DNA from: Halovenus halobia
Lineage (GTDB): Archaea > Halobacteriota > Halobacteria > Halobacteriales > Haloarculaceae
Assembly: GCF_051414135.1 (NCBI RefSeq)
Contig: NZ_JBLKOA010000001.1
Coordinates: 186,001 to 250,000 of the forward strand
Length of the DNA stretch: 64,000 bases
Direction of reading: 5' to 3'
Shown piece after piece: positions 47,324 to 57,265 of this stretch. The notes below the pieces were generated by a model. That model worked only from the letters and a program-made list of their open reading frames with translations, did not search any database and was not told the origin of the DNA. The position numbers were made by a program, and so were the translations under genes. Each line of letters begins with the position of its first letter. Positions within the stretch are counted from its first letter, which is position 1.

Positions 47324-50176
47324 TCACTCCCAGAACGACCGCGTGCGAGCGTACTCGCGCTCTCGCGACAGAATATCTCGGTAGAAATCGTCCTCATTTT
47401 CGCGGAGTTTGTTGATAATTCGGGCCGCGTTGTGCGGGCCAACCCCGCGGGCCGCCAGCGCGATGACAGCCTGTTTGCCGTGGCTCTGGACCAGACTGGC
47501 GGCCTGATAGGCCCGCTCCGTGCGCTTCTGTTGGTCGTCGTCCTTGTTGTTGGTCCGGACCGCAGTGACCGTTTCCTCGTCCCACGGATTCAGCGCCGCA
47601 ATTCGTGTCGACTCGCAGTGGGGACAACTCGGCTGGTCGCGCACCCGGTTGACCTCTTTCGTCCGCTCGTACTCCTCGCAGTGCAGACAGAACAGAATCA
47701 CCCGGTCGCCCTGCAGTCGCTCCTTGACCGTCTTGATGACGCTCGCGTCGGCGTTTTCCGGCGTCAGCAGTTCGGTGCCCGACCCGCGGCCACCAATACC
47801 AACTGGCGTGTGTTCGCCAACGGTGTCGATGGTAATCTCGCCGGACTGGACGGACGCGAGCACTTCCTGTGCACCCTCGATAGAGAGTTCTTCGTGAATC
47901 AACTCTCGGAGTGCCTCATCGTAGACCGGTGTGCCTTCGAGGGCATCGAGCAAGCGGTTCTTGCCGAATCCAGTTGATCCACTTCCGCGCCAGCGCTTCA
48001 CCGCGCCGAACGTCGCGGCGACCTGTGCGAGTTTGAATTTGAGGGCGTCGGCGTTCTTCAGACTCAGTTCGATCAGCCCCCGGACGTGTTCGGGGTCGGT
48101 ATCGTGCAGAATTGCTTCGACATCCGCATGAGAGACGCCGTGGGGCACGTCGAGTTCGATGCGGTACGGGTCGACTTCCATGCCGACGCTGGAGCCGGTT
48201 TGCTGGCCTAGTAGTGCCGAGAGCAGCCGTCCGAGTGTTTCGTTGATGTTGTGACCGAAGCAGGCGTTGACGACGAGGGACCCGGCACCTCCTTCGACAA
48301 CGATTCGGTCCTCCGTGGCGACGGGATGGCCCGTCTCGGCCTGGTCAGTCAGTTGGTCCAACCCGGCCTCGATGGTCTCCGTGCCGAAGTCGTAGCGCCG
48401 GCCGAGGTCACGGGCCACCGCTGATTCCTCGGCACCCTCGGCGAGTTGGCTGCTCGCGACGGCGCGAACCTGTCCGACGTGCTGGGCAACCTGCCGAGTG
48501 ACGGGGATCTCCTGGCCTGTCCAGGACGGAACCTCTCCTGCAGGGTCTTCGATTGGCGAAACCGTCACCACGTCATCCTCGTCGTCCACTTCGGTGATGC
48601 GCCACATCTCGCCGCCCTGAATGAAGATTTCGCCGGGGCTGGCGAAGTTGACGACGAAGCGTTCGTCGAGCGTGCCGACCTGTCGCCCGCTGGCAACGTC
48701 CTCGACATCGTAGGTCGCTTCGTCGGGAATCATCGAGAGGTTCCGGTAGAAATACTGCCACGTCCCACGCCGTTTCTCCAGTCGGTCGGCGTCTTCTTCC
48801 AGCCAGACGACGTTGTTGCTCGCTAGCTCTCGGACAATCTCTTTGAATTGCTCCGTCGAAAGGTCCTGAAACGGGTAGGCCCGGGTGATAATTTCGTAGG
48901 CGTGCATCGCCTGAATGTCGCCGCAGCCCATCACCAGCCCGGCAATCTGGTTGGCAACGGTGTCGAGGCTACCGTGGTGGATCGCCGCGGGTTCGACGTG
49001 GCCGTCCTGCGCGCTGTGGCCGATAACGATCGATTCGAGCACGTCGTCGGGGTGGCTCGCGATGATTGTCCCGCTCGAAATCTCGTCTTCGCGGTGGCCT
49101 GCGCGGCCGATTCGCTGCAGTAATCGAGTCACCTGTCGCGGACTGTTGTACTGGACAACGTGGTCGACGTGACCGACGTCGATACCGAGTTCCATCGACG
49201 AGGTGCACATCAGCCCGTCAATCTCGCCGTTTTTGAACTGCGATTCAATTTCGATGCGGCTCTCCTTGGCGAGTGAGCCGTGGTGAATGCCGACGTTGCT
49301 GCCGTACTCCTTGAGGCGTGAGCCAATTGCCTCTGCAGTCTGGCGAGTATTGACGAATATCAGCGTTGCCTCGTTCTCGGCAACGAGTTCGTCGATGACT
49401 CTGACATGGCTCGCAATTTCGGGGTCTGTGACGAGTTCGCTCGCGATTTGTTCGTCTCGCTCGGTCGGTGTCGGGCAGCGAACGTCAACATCGAGTTCGC
49501 TGCCGATATCCACGCCGGCAACGGTGTAGTCGCGGTCACCCGTCAGCAACTTTCCAATCTCGTCGGGGTCGTCGACAGTCGCAGAGAGACCGATTCGTTG
49601 CATCGGGCCGGCGAGTTCGCGCAAATGCTCCAATCCAATCGAGAGTTGCGCGCCCCGTTTCGAGACCGCGAGTTCGTGAATCTCGTCGATAATGACGTGC
49701 TCGACATCTTCGAGTGCTCGCTTCAGCTTCTCGCCAGTGAACATTGCCTGCAACGTCTCCGGCGTCGTCACCAACACGTCCGGCGGGTCGTTGGCCTGCT
49801 TCTGGCGCTGGTAGTCGGTGGTGTCGCCGTGGCGGATGTCGATATCGATATCCAGCGTCTGACCCCACCACTCAAGTCGCTCTTCCATGTCGCGGTTCAG
49901 CGCCCGCAGCGGCGTGATATACAGCGCGCTAATCCCGAAGGTTTCCTCGCCGACGATTTGGTCGAAGACTGGCAACATCGCCGTCTCTGTCTTGCCGCTG
50001 CCCGTCGGTGCGACGACGACGACATTCTCGCTGTCGATTAGTGGTGGCAGTGCGCGACGCTGTGGCTTCGTCGGCGTCTCGAAGCCTCGCTCGGAGAGTG
50101 CCGCCCGAAGGTCGGTGCCGAGCAGGCTAAAGGCTGCCGCGTCGTCTTCAAGCGTGCCCACGCCGCCGTTGTTCAT
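47324..50176 (-). CDS. lhr: Lhr family DEAD/DEAH-box helicase
   Basis: A 950-residue superfamily 2 helicase. Walker A is APTGSGKTETA (about 55-65) and motif II is DEIHEL, with SATVDDPDEI, VNTRQTAEAIG and motif VI QRIGRAGHR. The Lhr-type winged-helix and C-terminal domains follow. Near the C-terminus is a zinc-finger-like pair (CLHCEEY and CPHC) and then a helix-hairpin-helix-like stretch (ALAARGVGPHNAARI). Lhr helicases unwind DNA or RNA-DNA hybrids in repair. The start at 50176 is the only reasonable one. It converges with the IDI-like gene without a spacer. Confidence 0.93.
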   Translation of the reverse strand: MNNGGVGTLEDDAAAFSLLGTDLRAALSERGFETPTKPQRRALPPLIDSENVVVVAPTGSGKTETAMLPVFDQIVGEETFGISALYITPLRALNRDMEERLEWWGQTLDIDIDIRHGDTTDYQRQKQANDPPDVLVTTPETLQAMFTGEKLKRALEDVEHVIIDEIHELAVSKRGAQLSIGLEHLRELAGPMQRIGLSATVDDPDEIGKLLTGDRDYTVAGVDIGSELDVDVRCPTPTERDEQIASELVTDPEIASHVRVIDELVAENEATLIFVNTRQTAEAIGSRLKEYGSNVGIHHGSLAKESRIEIESQFKNGEIDGLMCTSSMELGIDVGHVDHVVQYNSPRQVTRLLQRIGRAGHREDEISSGTIIASHPDDVLESIVIGHSAQDGHVEPAAIHHGSLDTVANQIAGLVMGCGDIQAMHAYEIITRAYPFQDLSTEQFKEIVRELASNNVVWLEEDADRLEKRRGTWQYFYRNLSMIPDEATYDVEDVASGRQVGTLDERFVVNFASPGEIFIQGGEMWRITEVDDEDDVVTVSPIEDPAGEVPSWTGQEIPVTRQVAQHVGQVRAVASSQLAEGAEESAVARDLGRRYDFGTETIEAGLDQLTDQAETGHPVATEDRIVVEGGAGSLVVNACFGHNINETLGRLLSALLGQQTGSSVGMEVDPYRIELDVPHGVSHADVEAILHDTDPEHVRGLIELSLKNADALKFKLAQVAATFGAVKRWRGSGSTGFGKNRLLDALEGTPVYDEALRELIHEELSIEGAQEVLASVQSGEITIDTVGEHTPVGIGGRGSGTELLTPENADASVIKTVKERLQGDRVILFCLHCEEYERTKEVNRVRDQPSCPHCESTRIAALNPWDEETVTAVRTNNKDDDQQKRTERAYQAASLVQSHGKQAVIALAARGVGPHNAARIINKLRENEDDFYRDILSREREYARTRSFWE

Positions 50177-50219
50177 CGTGGTCTAGTTGGTCTTGGGCCG
50201 ATTAAGCCCGTCGAAACCT

Positions 50220-51653
50220 TCACTCTTCGTAGCGCATCGCTGTCGGAATCGCCGTCAGCAGGTCGCTGGCAACCAACCCATCGCCGCGCTCGTCGGCGAC
50301 GATGTCGCCCGCCCGGCCGGCGACGTAAGCACCGAGTCCGCCGGCGTGAATCGGTTCGTGCTGGGTAGCGAGCGCGCCCGTAACGCCCGCCAGCACGTCG
50401 CCGGTCCCGCCGACGGTCATCCCCGGATTTCCGGTTCGACTCACTCGGGTGCGCTCGCCGTTGGAGACCACGTCGTAGTTGCCCTTGACCAGCAGCGTGT
50501 GTCCGAGTTCGGTGGCGAACTCATCGACAGCGTCGCGTCGCTCGCGCCAGTCGTCGGCCCGCGGGCCACCCATCTTCGCCAGTTCGCCCTGGTGCGGCGT
50601 GCAGATGAGCGTCGCCTCGGTGTCGATGTTGGGCACCAACTGCAGCGCGTCTGCGTCGACGACGGCGGTGCCGGTGAACGCGGTCAGAATCGCCTCGGCT
50701 GCTTCCAGTGTCGACCCATCAGCCCCGAGTCCGGGACCGATAACCAGCGTATCGTGTTCGGCAGCAAACTCCATCACCTGTCCGACGTGACCGGGTTCGA
50801 GCTGTCGTCCTTCCAGTGGTCGGACAATCAGGTCCTCGCTGTATCCCTGCACTTCGTGGGCGACTGCTGTCGGGCAGGCGACTCGGACGAGGTCGGCCCC
50901 CGCCCGGAGCGCCGCCTGTCCGGACAGTGCTGGTGCGCCGACGTACGGACCACCGCCGATTATCAGCACCTTGCCGTGGTCGCCCTTGTGGCTCTGGGGG
51001 TCCCGAGAGAGTCGAAGCAGGTCACCGCGTTCGACGAACGTCTCCGCCGCCTCGGGAATGCCGATGTCGGCGACAGATATCACGGCGTCTAAGTCGTCGA
51101 GGCCGGGCTTGCTGTCGTGGAATGTGACGACGTGGTCGGGGTCGACGGCTCCCTCGGGAACTGTTCCCGTCTCGCTGTCGAAGCCAGACGGCACGTCGAC
51201 GGAGAGAACTGTGGCGTCGCTGTCGTTGATGGCCGCGGCAACCGTCGCCGCGGGTTCTCGCAACGCTCCGGTAACGCCGGTGCCGAGCATCGCGTCGATG
51301 ACGAGGTCGGGGTCACCGAGGTCGACCGCTGTCGAGTCACGAATCTGCTCACGGTCGAATTCGCAGTTTTCGAGTGCGTCCCAGTTCTCCCGGGCGATTT
51401 CGGTCCCGATGGACTCGGGGCGACCGAGCAACTGGACGCGCAGGTCGTAGGACTCCAGAAAGCGCGCCGCGACGAAGGCGTCGCCGCCGTTGTTGCCGCG
51501 GCCGGCGACAATCGTAATCGTTGCCCCCGGGTCGACGAGGTCTCTGGCGACGCCGGCAGTGGCGTGCCCGCTCGATTCCATCAATTGTTTGCGGGGGATT
51601 CCAAGTGCGGCCGCGTTCGCGTCGATGACCGCCATCTCCGAACCAGCAATCAT
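50220..51653 (-). CDS. nnr: Bifunctional NAD(P)H-hydrate repair enzyme (epimerase + dehydratase)
   Basis: A 477-residue enzyme. Residues 1-210 are the epimerase (YjeF_N) domain with IVAGRGNNGGDAFVAARFL. Residues 220-477 are the ADP/ATP-dependent dehydratase (YjeF_C, ribokinase-like) with GPGLGADGS and the diagnostic NPGMTVGGTGDVLAGVTGAL. Together they repair damaged hydrated NADH and NADPH. All motifs are intact. It starts at 51653 (MIAGSEMAVIDANAAAL) and lies 43 nt from the Lhr gene on the same strand. Confidence 0.94.
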   Translation of the reverse strand: MIAGSEMAVIDANAAALGIPRKQLMESSGHATAGVARDLVDPGATITIVAGRGNNGGDAFVAARFLESYDLRVQLLGRPESIGTEIARENWDALENCEFDREQIRDSTAVDLGDPDLVIDAMLGTGVTGALREPAATVAAAINDSDATVLSVDVPSGFDSETGTVPEGAVDPDHVVTFHDSKPGLDDLDAVISVADIGIPEAAETFVERGDLLRLSRDPQSHKGDHGKVLIIGGGPYVGAPALSGQAALRAGADLVRVACPTAVAHEVQGYSEDLIVRPLEGRQLEPGHVGQVMEFAAEHDTLVIGPGLGADGSTLEAAEAILTAFTGTAVVDADALQLVPNIDTEATLICTPHQGELAKMGGPRADDWRERRDAVDEFATELGHTLLVKGNYDVVSNGERTRVSRTGNPGMTVGGTGDVLAGVTGALATQHEPIHAGGLGAYVAGRAGDIVADERGDGLVASDLLTAIPTAMRYEE

Positions 51654-51707
51654 ACTACCGCTTTCAGCCGGCGTGACAAAAACTGTCGGGGCCGGTCGCT
51701 CTCTCGC

Positions 51708-52085
51708 TTACGCCCCGGGGACGCCAAGTGCTTCGAGACTCCCGACGCCAACCAGGGTGAGCAATCCAAGCACAAACAGCGCCGAGAACCACGCGATTAC
51801 GCCGACGATGCTCGCTCGCAGCCAGCCGACACCGTACTGCCACCTGACCACTGAAATCCAGACGAGCAGGCCGACAATCGAGGCAAACAGGCCTCCGATG
51901 CCGACGCTCGCGAGAACGATGTCGACCAGCGCCCACGCCACTGCGCCCAGCAGTGCCGTGACAACTGCGTCGCTGTAGTCTCTGGAGGCGAATGCGAACT
52001 TCGCTCCGATGTGAATTGCCAACCCGCCAATGAGTAGACTTACCGCGAATACGACCACGGAGAGTCCGAGTCCATGCGTTGCCAT
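51708..52085 (-). CDS. Small four-helix membrane protein, unknown function
   Basis: A 125-residue protein with about four hydrophobic segments (residues 7-28, 38-60, 62-80 and 92-115) and short polar turns (FASRDYSD, RWQYGVGW). No signal or binding motif. It lies 54 nt upstream of nnr on the same strand and could share its transcript. Family not recognised. Confidence 0.75.
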   Translation of the reverse strand: MATHGLGLSVVVFAVSLLIGGLAIHIGAKFAFASRDYSDAVVTALLGAVAWALVDIVLASVGIGGLFASIVGLLVWISVVRWQYGVGWLRASIVGVIAWFSALFVLGLLTLVGVGSLEALGVPGA

Positions 52086-52164
52086 ACTCCACAGTCAAGC
52101 GGTGGGAAAATAAAACGGGTGCTCTCGGTCGAGCCTGTCGAATCCCGTTTCAGTCCGGCGAATA

Positions 52165-52602
52165 TCAGGACTTGATGACTTGTACGTTGACAATCTCGGC
52201 GTCGAGTTCGTAATCTCCTGGTATCTGGCTCCCCGGTTGGTAGGCCGACTCGAAGACGTAGAGTGGCTGTGGCGAAATCCCGCGGACGTACTCGAGTTCG
52301 TCAGTCTTGTTCCAGCGTTGTTCAGTCTCACCATTCGGAACGTACCTGAGTTCCATTTCCAGCCGTCCCGAGACACGCTCTGGAATGCGGTTTTCGATAT
52401 CGATTCGCGCGACGATGTCCTCAGGCGTGCCGGGGCCAGCCCCGTCGGGTGTCGGCCGTCGGATGTTGGTGAGGGCCACAACGAGTTCGCCCTCTTCGTC
52501 GGCACCGAGATAGCTTCCGACTGCGTCGAGACAGCCCGACAGTGACGCTGCGACGGTGGCCCCAGTCGCCGCAAGCAGTTCACGTCGGGTTGGGTTTGTC
52601 AT
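52165..52602 (-). CDS. Tat lipoprotein, unknown function
   Basis: A 145-residue exported lipoprotein. It has a twin-arginine signal (TRRELLAATGATVAASLSGC, residues 5-24) with lipobox Cys24. The mature part is a single beta-rich domain (GELVVALTNIRRPTP, then RLEMELRYVPNGETEQRWNK and YELDAEIVNVQVIKS), like a small beta sandwich. The start at 52602 is set by the Tat signal; a longer upstream frame has no signal character. No enzymatic motif. Confidence 0.82.
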   Translation of the reverse strand: MTNPTRRELLAATGATVAASLSGCLDAVGSYLGADEEGELVVALTNIRRPTPDGAGPGTPEDIVARIDIENRIPERVSGRLEMELRYVPNGETEQRWNKTDELEYVRGISPQPLYVFESAYQPGSQIPGDYELDAEIVNVQVIKS

Positions 52603-52708
52603 TGCCTCTGGCTCAGGGGTACGCAGACTTGTACGTTCCGGGACTGTCATGCCTGCGAAGTATGCTGAATACCAACCCTTAGGTCTGAATCGCTCGTAGA
52701 CACTCCTA

Positions 52709-53572
52709 ATGAGTAACTCGGACCTCGACACTGACGAGGTTGCGGATATCTACGACGAACTGCTGAAGACATACCAGACGGAGTGGGCCTACCGCGGCCA
52801 CCGCAGTCTCCATCTGGAATACTACGACGAGGACCACGACGAGCCCGGAGCGGCCGCGATGAACACGATGCGCGTCCTTTCCGAAGCAGCGGGCATCGAT
52901 AGCTCAGACCGCGTCCTCAATATTGGCTGTGGCGCTGGCGAGGATTCTGTCTGGAATGCCCGCGCCCACGGCGCAACAGTCGTGGGCGTCAACATCAGCG
53001 AGAGCCAACTCGACCTCGCACGAGAGAACGCCGCCGAACACGGCGTCTCTGAGCTGACGACGTTCAACTACGACGATTTTCACGACCTCAGTACCATCGA
53101 CGACGACTCGATGGACGTTGTCTGGGGGCTGGAAGCGCTCTCACACTCGCCCGACCCTGCCCGCGCGCTGACCGCTGCCCGGCGCACGCTCCGGGACGAT
53201 GGCCGCGTCGCACTCACTGACCTGTTTCTCACCGTTGCCCGAGACGAACTCACCGCAGAGCAGCGCGACCGACTCGAGCGTATCGAGGACGGACTTGGAC
53301 TTCGCATTAGCGTGTTTACACAGTTCGAGCAGACACTCGACGAAACGGGCTTCGAGAACGTCCAGCGCAGAGACCTCACAGATGGAATCAAGCGCTGCAC
53401 CGAGCGTCGCCGGAGTTTCGCCCGTCTTGCACACCCAGTCGGCCGCGTGCTCGGCGTTTTCGGTGTTGTCTCGGACACCCAACTCGACAGTTTCGTCGCC
53501 TCATCGGAAATTGACCGTCTCCTCGGGGCTGGTGTGTTGGGCTACTACCTCGTCACGGCTGACGCCGCCTGA
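52709..53572 (+). CDS. SAM-dependent class I methyltransferase (small-molecule type)
   Basis: A 287-residue methyltransferase. SAM motif I is VLNIGCGAGEDSVW (about residues 70-83), followed by VVGVNISESQLDLARENA and the motif-II-like MDVVWGLEALSHS. The layout resembles tocopherol, sterol and sarcosine methyltransferases (small-molecule acceptors), and differs from rRNA or protein methylases. The acceptor is unknown; a quinone or lipid-related compound is a guess. Divergent from the lipoprotein; it ends 2 nt before the stop of the convergent histidine kinase. Confidence 0.88.
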   Translation: MSNSDLDTDEVADIYDELLKTYQTEWAYRGHRSLHLEYYDEDHDEPGAAAMNTMRVLSEAAGIDSSDRVLNIGCGAGEDSVWNARAHGATVVGVNISESQLDLARENAAEHGVSELTTFNYDDFHDLSTIDDDSMDVVWGLEALSHSPDPARALTAARRTLRDDGRVALTDLFLTVARDELTAEQRDRLERIEDGLGLRISVFTQFEQTLDETGFENVQRRDLTDGIKRCTERRRSFARLAHPVGRVLGVFGVVSDTQLDSFVASSEIDRLLGAGVLGYYLVTADAA

Positions 53573-53574
53573 GC

Positions 53575-55716
53575 TCAGTCCGCCAGTGGGAGTCGGACCA
53601 CGAAGGCCGCCCCACCCTCGGCTGACTCTTCAACATCGACGGACCCACCGTACCCCTCGATGAGCGTCCGCACGAGATAGAGGCCGACGCCGGTCCCCTC
53701 GCTGGCCTCGCCCTGCTGTCCTTTCTCGAAAATCGCCTCCCGCTGGTCGTCGTCGATGCCCGGCCCGTTGTCGGCGACTCGGACCACCGCGTACTCATCA
53801 TCGATGCTCGCGGAGACGACTGTTCGTGGCTCCGGGCTGTCGTTGTGAACGACGCTGTTCTGCAGAAGGTTGTCGAACACCGAGTCGAGCATATCGTCGG
53901 CGCTGACCTCGCAACTCGGAATCGTCCCGTCGATTTCGATGGTCGCGTGGTCGTGGCTGTCGCCCGCCTGCTGGACCTGTGTCCTGAGCGTTGCCGACAG
54001 CGATATCGGTTCCTGTGTGTCGCCAGACCTGAGCATCACCGCTGCCAAATCGCGGGCCTCCTCAGTGAGTGAAATCGCGTCCTTGGCACTGGCGACGACG
54101 CTGTCGGCCGACGAGCGCAACTCCTCGGAAACCTCCGCAGCCAGCAGTTCGCCGTGGGTCTGGATGACCTGCAGGTCGTTGCGGATATCGTGACGGACCA
54201 TCTGGTTGAGCAGTCGCAGGTCGTCACGCTGGGATTCGAGTTGCTGCTCGTACTGCCTGCGTTCGGTGACATCGCGGGCCGACCCGACGACCATCTCGGC
54301 GGTTCCCTCGACGATGACCGGCGACAACACCACGTCGAACACCGATTCGTCGCCGTCGTCGGGAACACGATGTTCGATGCCGACGGTTCGCTCCTGTTCG
54401 AGACACTCCCGTGCCCGTTCGAGCAGTACCGGGTCGACCCGGCCGTCGAGTTCCTCGCCCGGAGTGAGAATCTCCTCGGAGAGCAACTGTCCCGCGATGG
54501 CGTTCGACCGCTGGAAGATAAGCGTCCCCTCGGGTGTCCTGTCGAACAGGAAGAGGCCGTCTCGGACGTTCTCGAAGACAGTCTCGAACTCGCGGTTCAA
54601 CCGCTCGATGCGGTGTTCGCGGGCCTTGCGGTCGGTAATGTCCCGGAAGTAAACCGAGATGCCACCGTGTGGTTCGGGATAGGCGTTCACCTCGAACCAC
54701 GTGTCCATCTCATCGAACCGCTCCTCGAAGGCGACGGGTTCGCGCTCGTTCATCGCCGTCGTGTAGGCGTCGTAGAACCGTGTGTCGACGGCCGACGGGA
54801 AGATGTCCCAGATGGATTTCCCGAGCACTTCTGCGGACTCGATGCCGAGAATCTGCTCGGCCTGGTCGTTGATTTCGATGAACCGCCAGTTCTCGTTGAG
54901 GTCGAGAATCGCGTCGGTCATCCGTTCGACGGTGCGCTCGCGGCGCTGCTGTTCGTATTTGCGGTCGGAGATGTCGCGGCTATTGACGACGATACCGTCG
55001 ATGACGCTACTGTCGAAGTGGTTGGTCGCCATCACCGACAGCCAGCAGTACTCTCCGTCGGCACGCTGAATCCGACCTTCGCTCGCGACGGTCCGCCCCG
55101 GGTCGGCAATCAGTTCTGCGTAGGTCTCTTCGAGTTCGGGCCGGTCCTCGGGGTGGAACAACTCGAAGGCATTCTCGCCGATAAGTTCGTCTTGCCCGTA
55201 CCCGAGCACACGCTCGATTGCCGGACTCTGGTACTTGACGACGCCGGATTCGTCCAGAACGGTGATGATATCACTCGACCGCTCCACGAAAGTCTGATAG
55301 CGCTGTAACTCTCGCTCGCGCTGTTGTAAGCGCTCGTTTTTTTCGACGAGATTCCTCGTCGTATCGCGTCGCGTGAGCAGGTTATCCAGCCGCCAGACGA
55401 CCGTTTCGTAATCCAGTGGTGCCGTAATCACCTCGTCGATAACGCCCGACCCAGACGGTCCCTGTCCCGGCAGCGCCTGTTCGTCGATTCGCGTCCGCTC
55501 GCGGCGGACGAGCACGACCGGACAGAACACGGCTCCTGCCGCGCGCTTCTGTTCGCGCAGCGCCTCGCGGTGGGCCGGCACGGAGTGGTCGTCAATGAGA
55601 TAGAGGTCGGCCTGCTCGACAGACTCTCCAGTCCGGACCTCGTAGCGTTTTGCTAACAGCGCAACGACGGCCTCGCGTTCGCCGGCGTTCCCGATGAGGA
55701 CCTGAACCTCGCTCAT
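53575..55716 (-). CDS. PAS-domain sensor histidine kinase with receiver-like N-terminus
   Basis: A 713-residue cytosolic kinase with no membrane helix. The N-terminal 110 residues look like a pseudo-receiver (LIDDHSVP). Three PAS domains follow (about 140-255, 262-375 and 383-500). The HisKA phosphorylation site is MVRHDIRNDL (His near 511), followed by the ATPase N-box (NLLQNSVVHND), G1 (DNGPGID) and G2 (GTGVGLYL). It senses an intracellular signal and phosphorylates a response regulator not present here. Its ATG overlaps the stop of the KaiC-like gene (ATGA), so they are translated together. Confidence 0.92.
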   Translation of the reverse strand: MSEVQVLIGNAGEREAVVALLAKRYEVRTGESVEQADLYLIDDHSVPAHREALREQKRAAGAVFCPVVLVRRERTRIDEQALPGQGPSGSGVIDEVITAPLDYETVVWRLDNLLTRRDTTRNLVEKNERLQQRERELQRYQTFVERSSDIITVLDESGVVKYQSPAIERVLGYGQDELIGENAFELFHPEDRPELEETYAELIADPGRTVASEGRIQRADGEYCWLSVMATNHFDSSVIDGIVVNSRDISDRKYEQQRRERTVERMTDAILDLNENWRFIEINDQAEQILGIESAEVLGKSIWDIFPSAVDTRFYDAYTTAMNEREPVAFEERFDEMDTWFEVNAYPEPHGGISVYFRDITDRKAREHRIERLNREFETVFENVRDGLFLFDRTPEGTLIFQRSNAIAGQLLSEEILTPGEELDGRVDPVLLERARECLEQERTVGIEHRVPDDGDESVFDVVLSPVIVEGTAEMVVGSARDVTERRQYEQQLESQRDDLRLLNQMVRHDIRNDLQVIQTHGELLAAEVSEELRSSADSVVASAKDAISLTEEARDLAAVMLRSGDTQEPISLSATLRTQVQQAGDSHDHATIEIDGTIPSCEVSADDMLDSVFDNLLQNSVVHNDSPEPRTVVSASIDDEYAVVRVADNGPGIDDDQREAIFEKGQQGEASEGTGVGLYLVRTLIEGYGGSVDVEESAEGGAAFVVRLPLAD

Positions 55717-57176
55717 CCGTCGTCCTGCCTCTGGGACCCCTCGCTATAGGTCGGTGAGCCGGTCAGGAAGTTCTCGACTGCGGTCTCTGGCGCTCGCATC
55801 TCGATACCGTCCGCTCCGAAACTGTACGGACGAACCGTCTCCTCGTGGTTGCCGATGCGCTTTTTCAGGACGCTCGCGATGCGCTCTTTCCGGCCGTCTC
55901 GTTCGATGTAATTGAGTACGACGATGTTGTCGGCGAGGTAGCTGAAGTTCTCGTCTGTCGGGTCTGTCGTACCGTCGCTGTGGTCGCTCTGGTCGAGGAG
56001 AACGACCGTCACGTTCCGGGCAGTGAGATACCGACACAGCGCGTGGAGTGAGCGGACAACGTCGCCCTCGGCACCGTGCAGAGAGAGCTGATAGCCGTCG
56101 GTCCCGTCGAGGACGACGAGGTCGGTGTCTCGGCTGTCGACATCCTCTCGAACCTGTTGTGCGAACTCTTCTGGTGAGAGCGCCAGCGGTTCGATATCTT
56201 CGAGACGCAGATTGTCGCCTACCCCAGAGAGGTCGATATCCAGCGCCTCCGAGCGGTGCCGAACCGTCGCGACAGACTCCTCGAACTGGTACATGCTTGC
56301 GGTGTGGCCGGCCTCTGTAACCGCTTCGAGCAGTTTCGTCGCGAGCGTTGTCTTCCCGACGCCCGTCGGCCCGCTGAACACCGTCACTGTCCCGCGCTCG
56401 AAGCCGCCGCCAAGCAACGCGTCGAACTCCTCGATGCCCGTCGAGAACTGCTCGGGTTCGACCGTCGCGCCGCCGGCGTCGGGCGTGAGAGAGGGATACA
56501 CTTCCAGTCCCTGTTCGCGGATTTCGAGGCCGTGACTGCCCGACTCTTGGCCGACGCCGCGGTGTTTCTCGACGGTGATTCGCCGGCCCGTCGTGTTTCG
56601 TTCGAGACGGACAACGCCGTCGCTGAGCGAGCGAATTGTCGCGTCGGTGCTCGTCCCGGGTGTCTGTGTCGAGAAGACGGTGATACCCTGTCCCTGCAGG
56701 AAGCGCATAAAGGAGACCAGTCGCTTGCGGTACTGGTACTCGTTCGGTTCGATTGCCTGCAACTGCGTAATCGGGTCGAACAGAATGCGGTCCGGGTCTA
56801 ACTCGTCGATAGTCTCTCGAATGCGCTCGATAATTCGCTCGCTTTCGATATCTCGCGGGTCGACAAGTTCGTACGAGCGGTCTTCGGAGAAAAAGTCCGA
56901 GTCCGGGCCGAGGTCCAGAAATGTCGCTTCGGAGAGGTCGATACCGACCGCCGCGCCGTTAACGAGGATATCCTCTTTCGATTCCTCGCCGTGGATGAAC
57001 AGCACGTCCTCGCCGTTGTCGATGCCTTCTTCGAGAAACGACATCCCCAGTAGTGTTTTCCCAGTACCGGGCTCACCGAGGACGAGATACATCCGGCCCT
57101 GGACGAACCCACCACGAAAGAGCGTGTCCAGCCCAGGAACTCCGCTCGATATTCGGGGTAAGCTCCGCGTAGTCAT
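55713..57176 (-). CDS. Dual-domain KaiC-like RecA-fold ATPase
   Basis: A 487-residue protein with two KaiC/RecA domains. P-loops are GEPGTGKT (34-41) and GPTGVGKT (269-276). Each half has the catalytic Glu pair of KaiC (HGEESKED at 62-69, and QFEESVAT in the second half). The cyanobacterial phosphorylation Ser-Thr pair and its surroundings are not evident. Haloarchaeal KaiC homologues (Cir type) respond to light-dark cycles, and no kaiA or kaiB is here. The start at 57176 is chosen because the fold starts at MTTRSLPRISSGVPGLD; upstream sequence is basic. First gene of an operon with the histidine kinase. Confidence 0.93.
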   Translation of the reverse strand: MTTRSLPRISSGVPGLDTLFRGGFVQGRMYLVLGEPGTGKTLLGMSFLEEGIDNGEDVLFIHGEESKEDILVNGAAVGIDLSEATFLDLGPDSDFFSEDRSYELVDPRDIESERIIERIRETIDELDPDRILFDPITQLQAIEPNEYQYRKRLVSFMRFLQGQGITVFSTQTPGTSTDATIRSLSDGVVRLERNTTGRRITVEKHRGVGQESGSHGLEIREQGLEVYPSLTPDAGGATVEPEQFSTGIEEFDALLGGGFERGTVTVFSGPTGVGKTTLATKLLEAVTEAGHTASMYQFEESVATVRHRSEALDIDLSGVGDNLRLEDIEPLALSPEEFAQQVREDVDSRDTDLVVLDGTDGYQLSLHGAEGDVVRSLHALCRYLTARNVTVVLLDQSDHSDGTTDPTDENFSYLADNIVVLNYIERDGRKERIASVLKKRIGNHEETVRPYSFGADGIEMRAPETAVENFLTGSPTYSEGSQRQDDG

Positions 57177-57265
57177 TACCCTAATCCTAACGACCAGCGG
57201 TAAATACGTTTTCCCTCTGAACTCATGATCAGCAAGGCTAATTGCCTGCCGTCCAACAGAACGGT

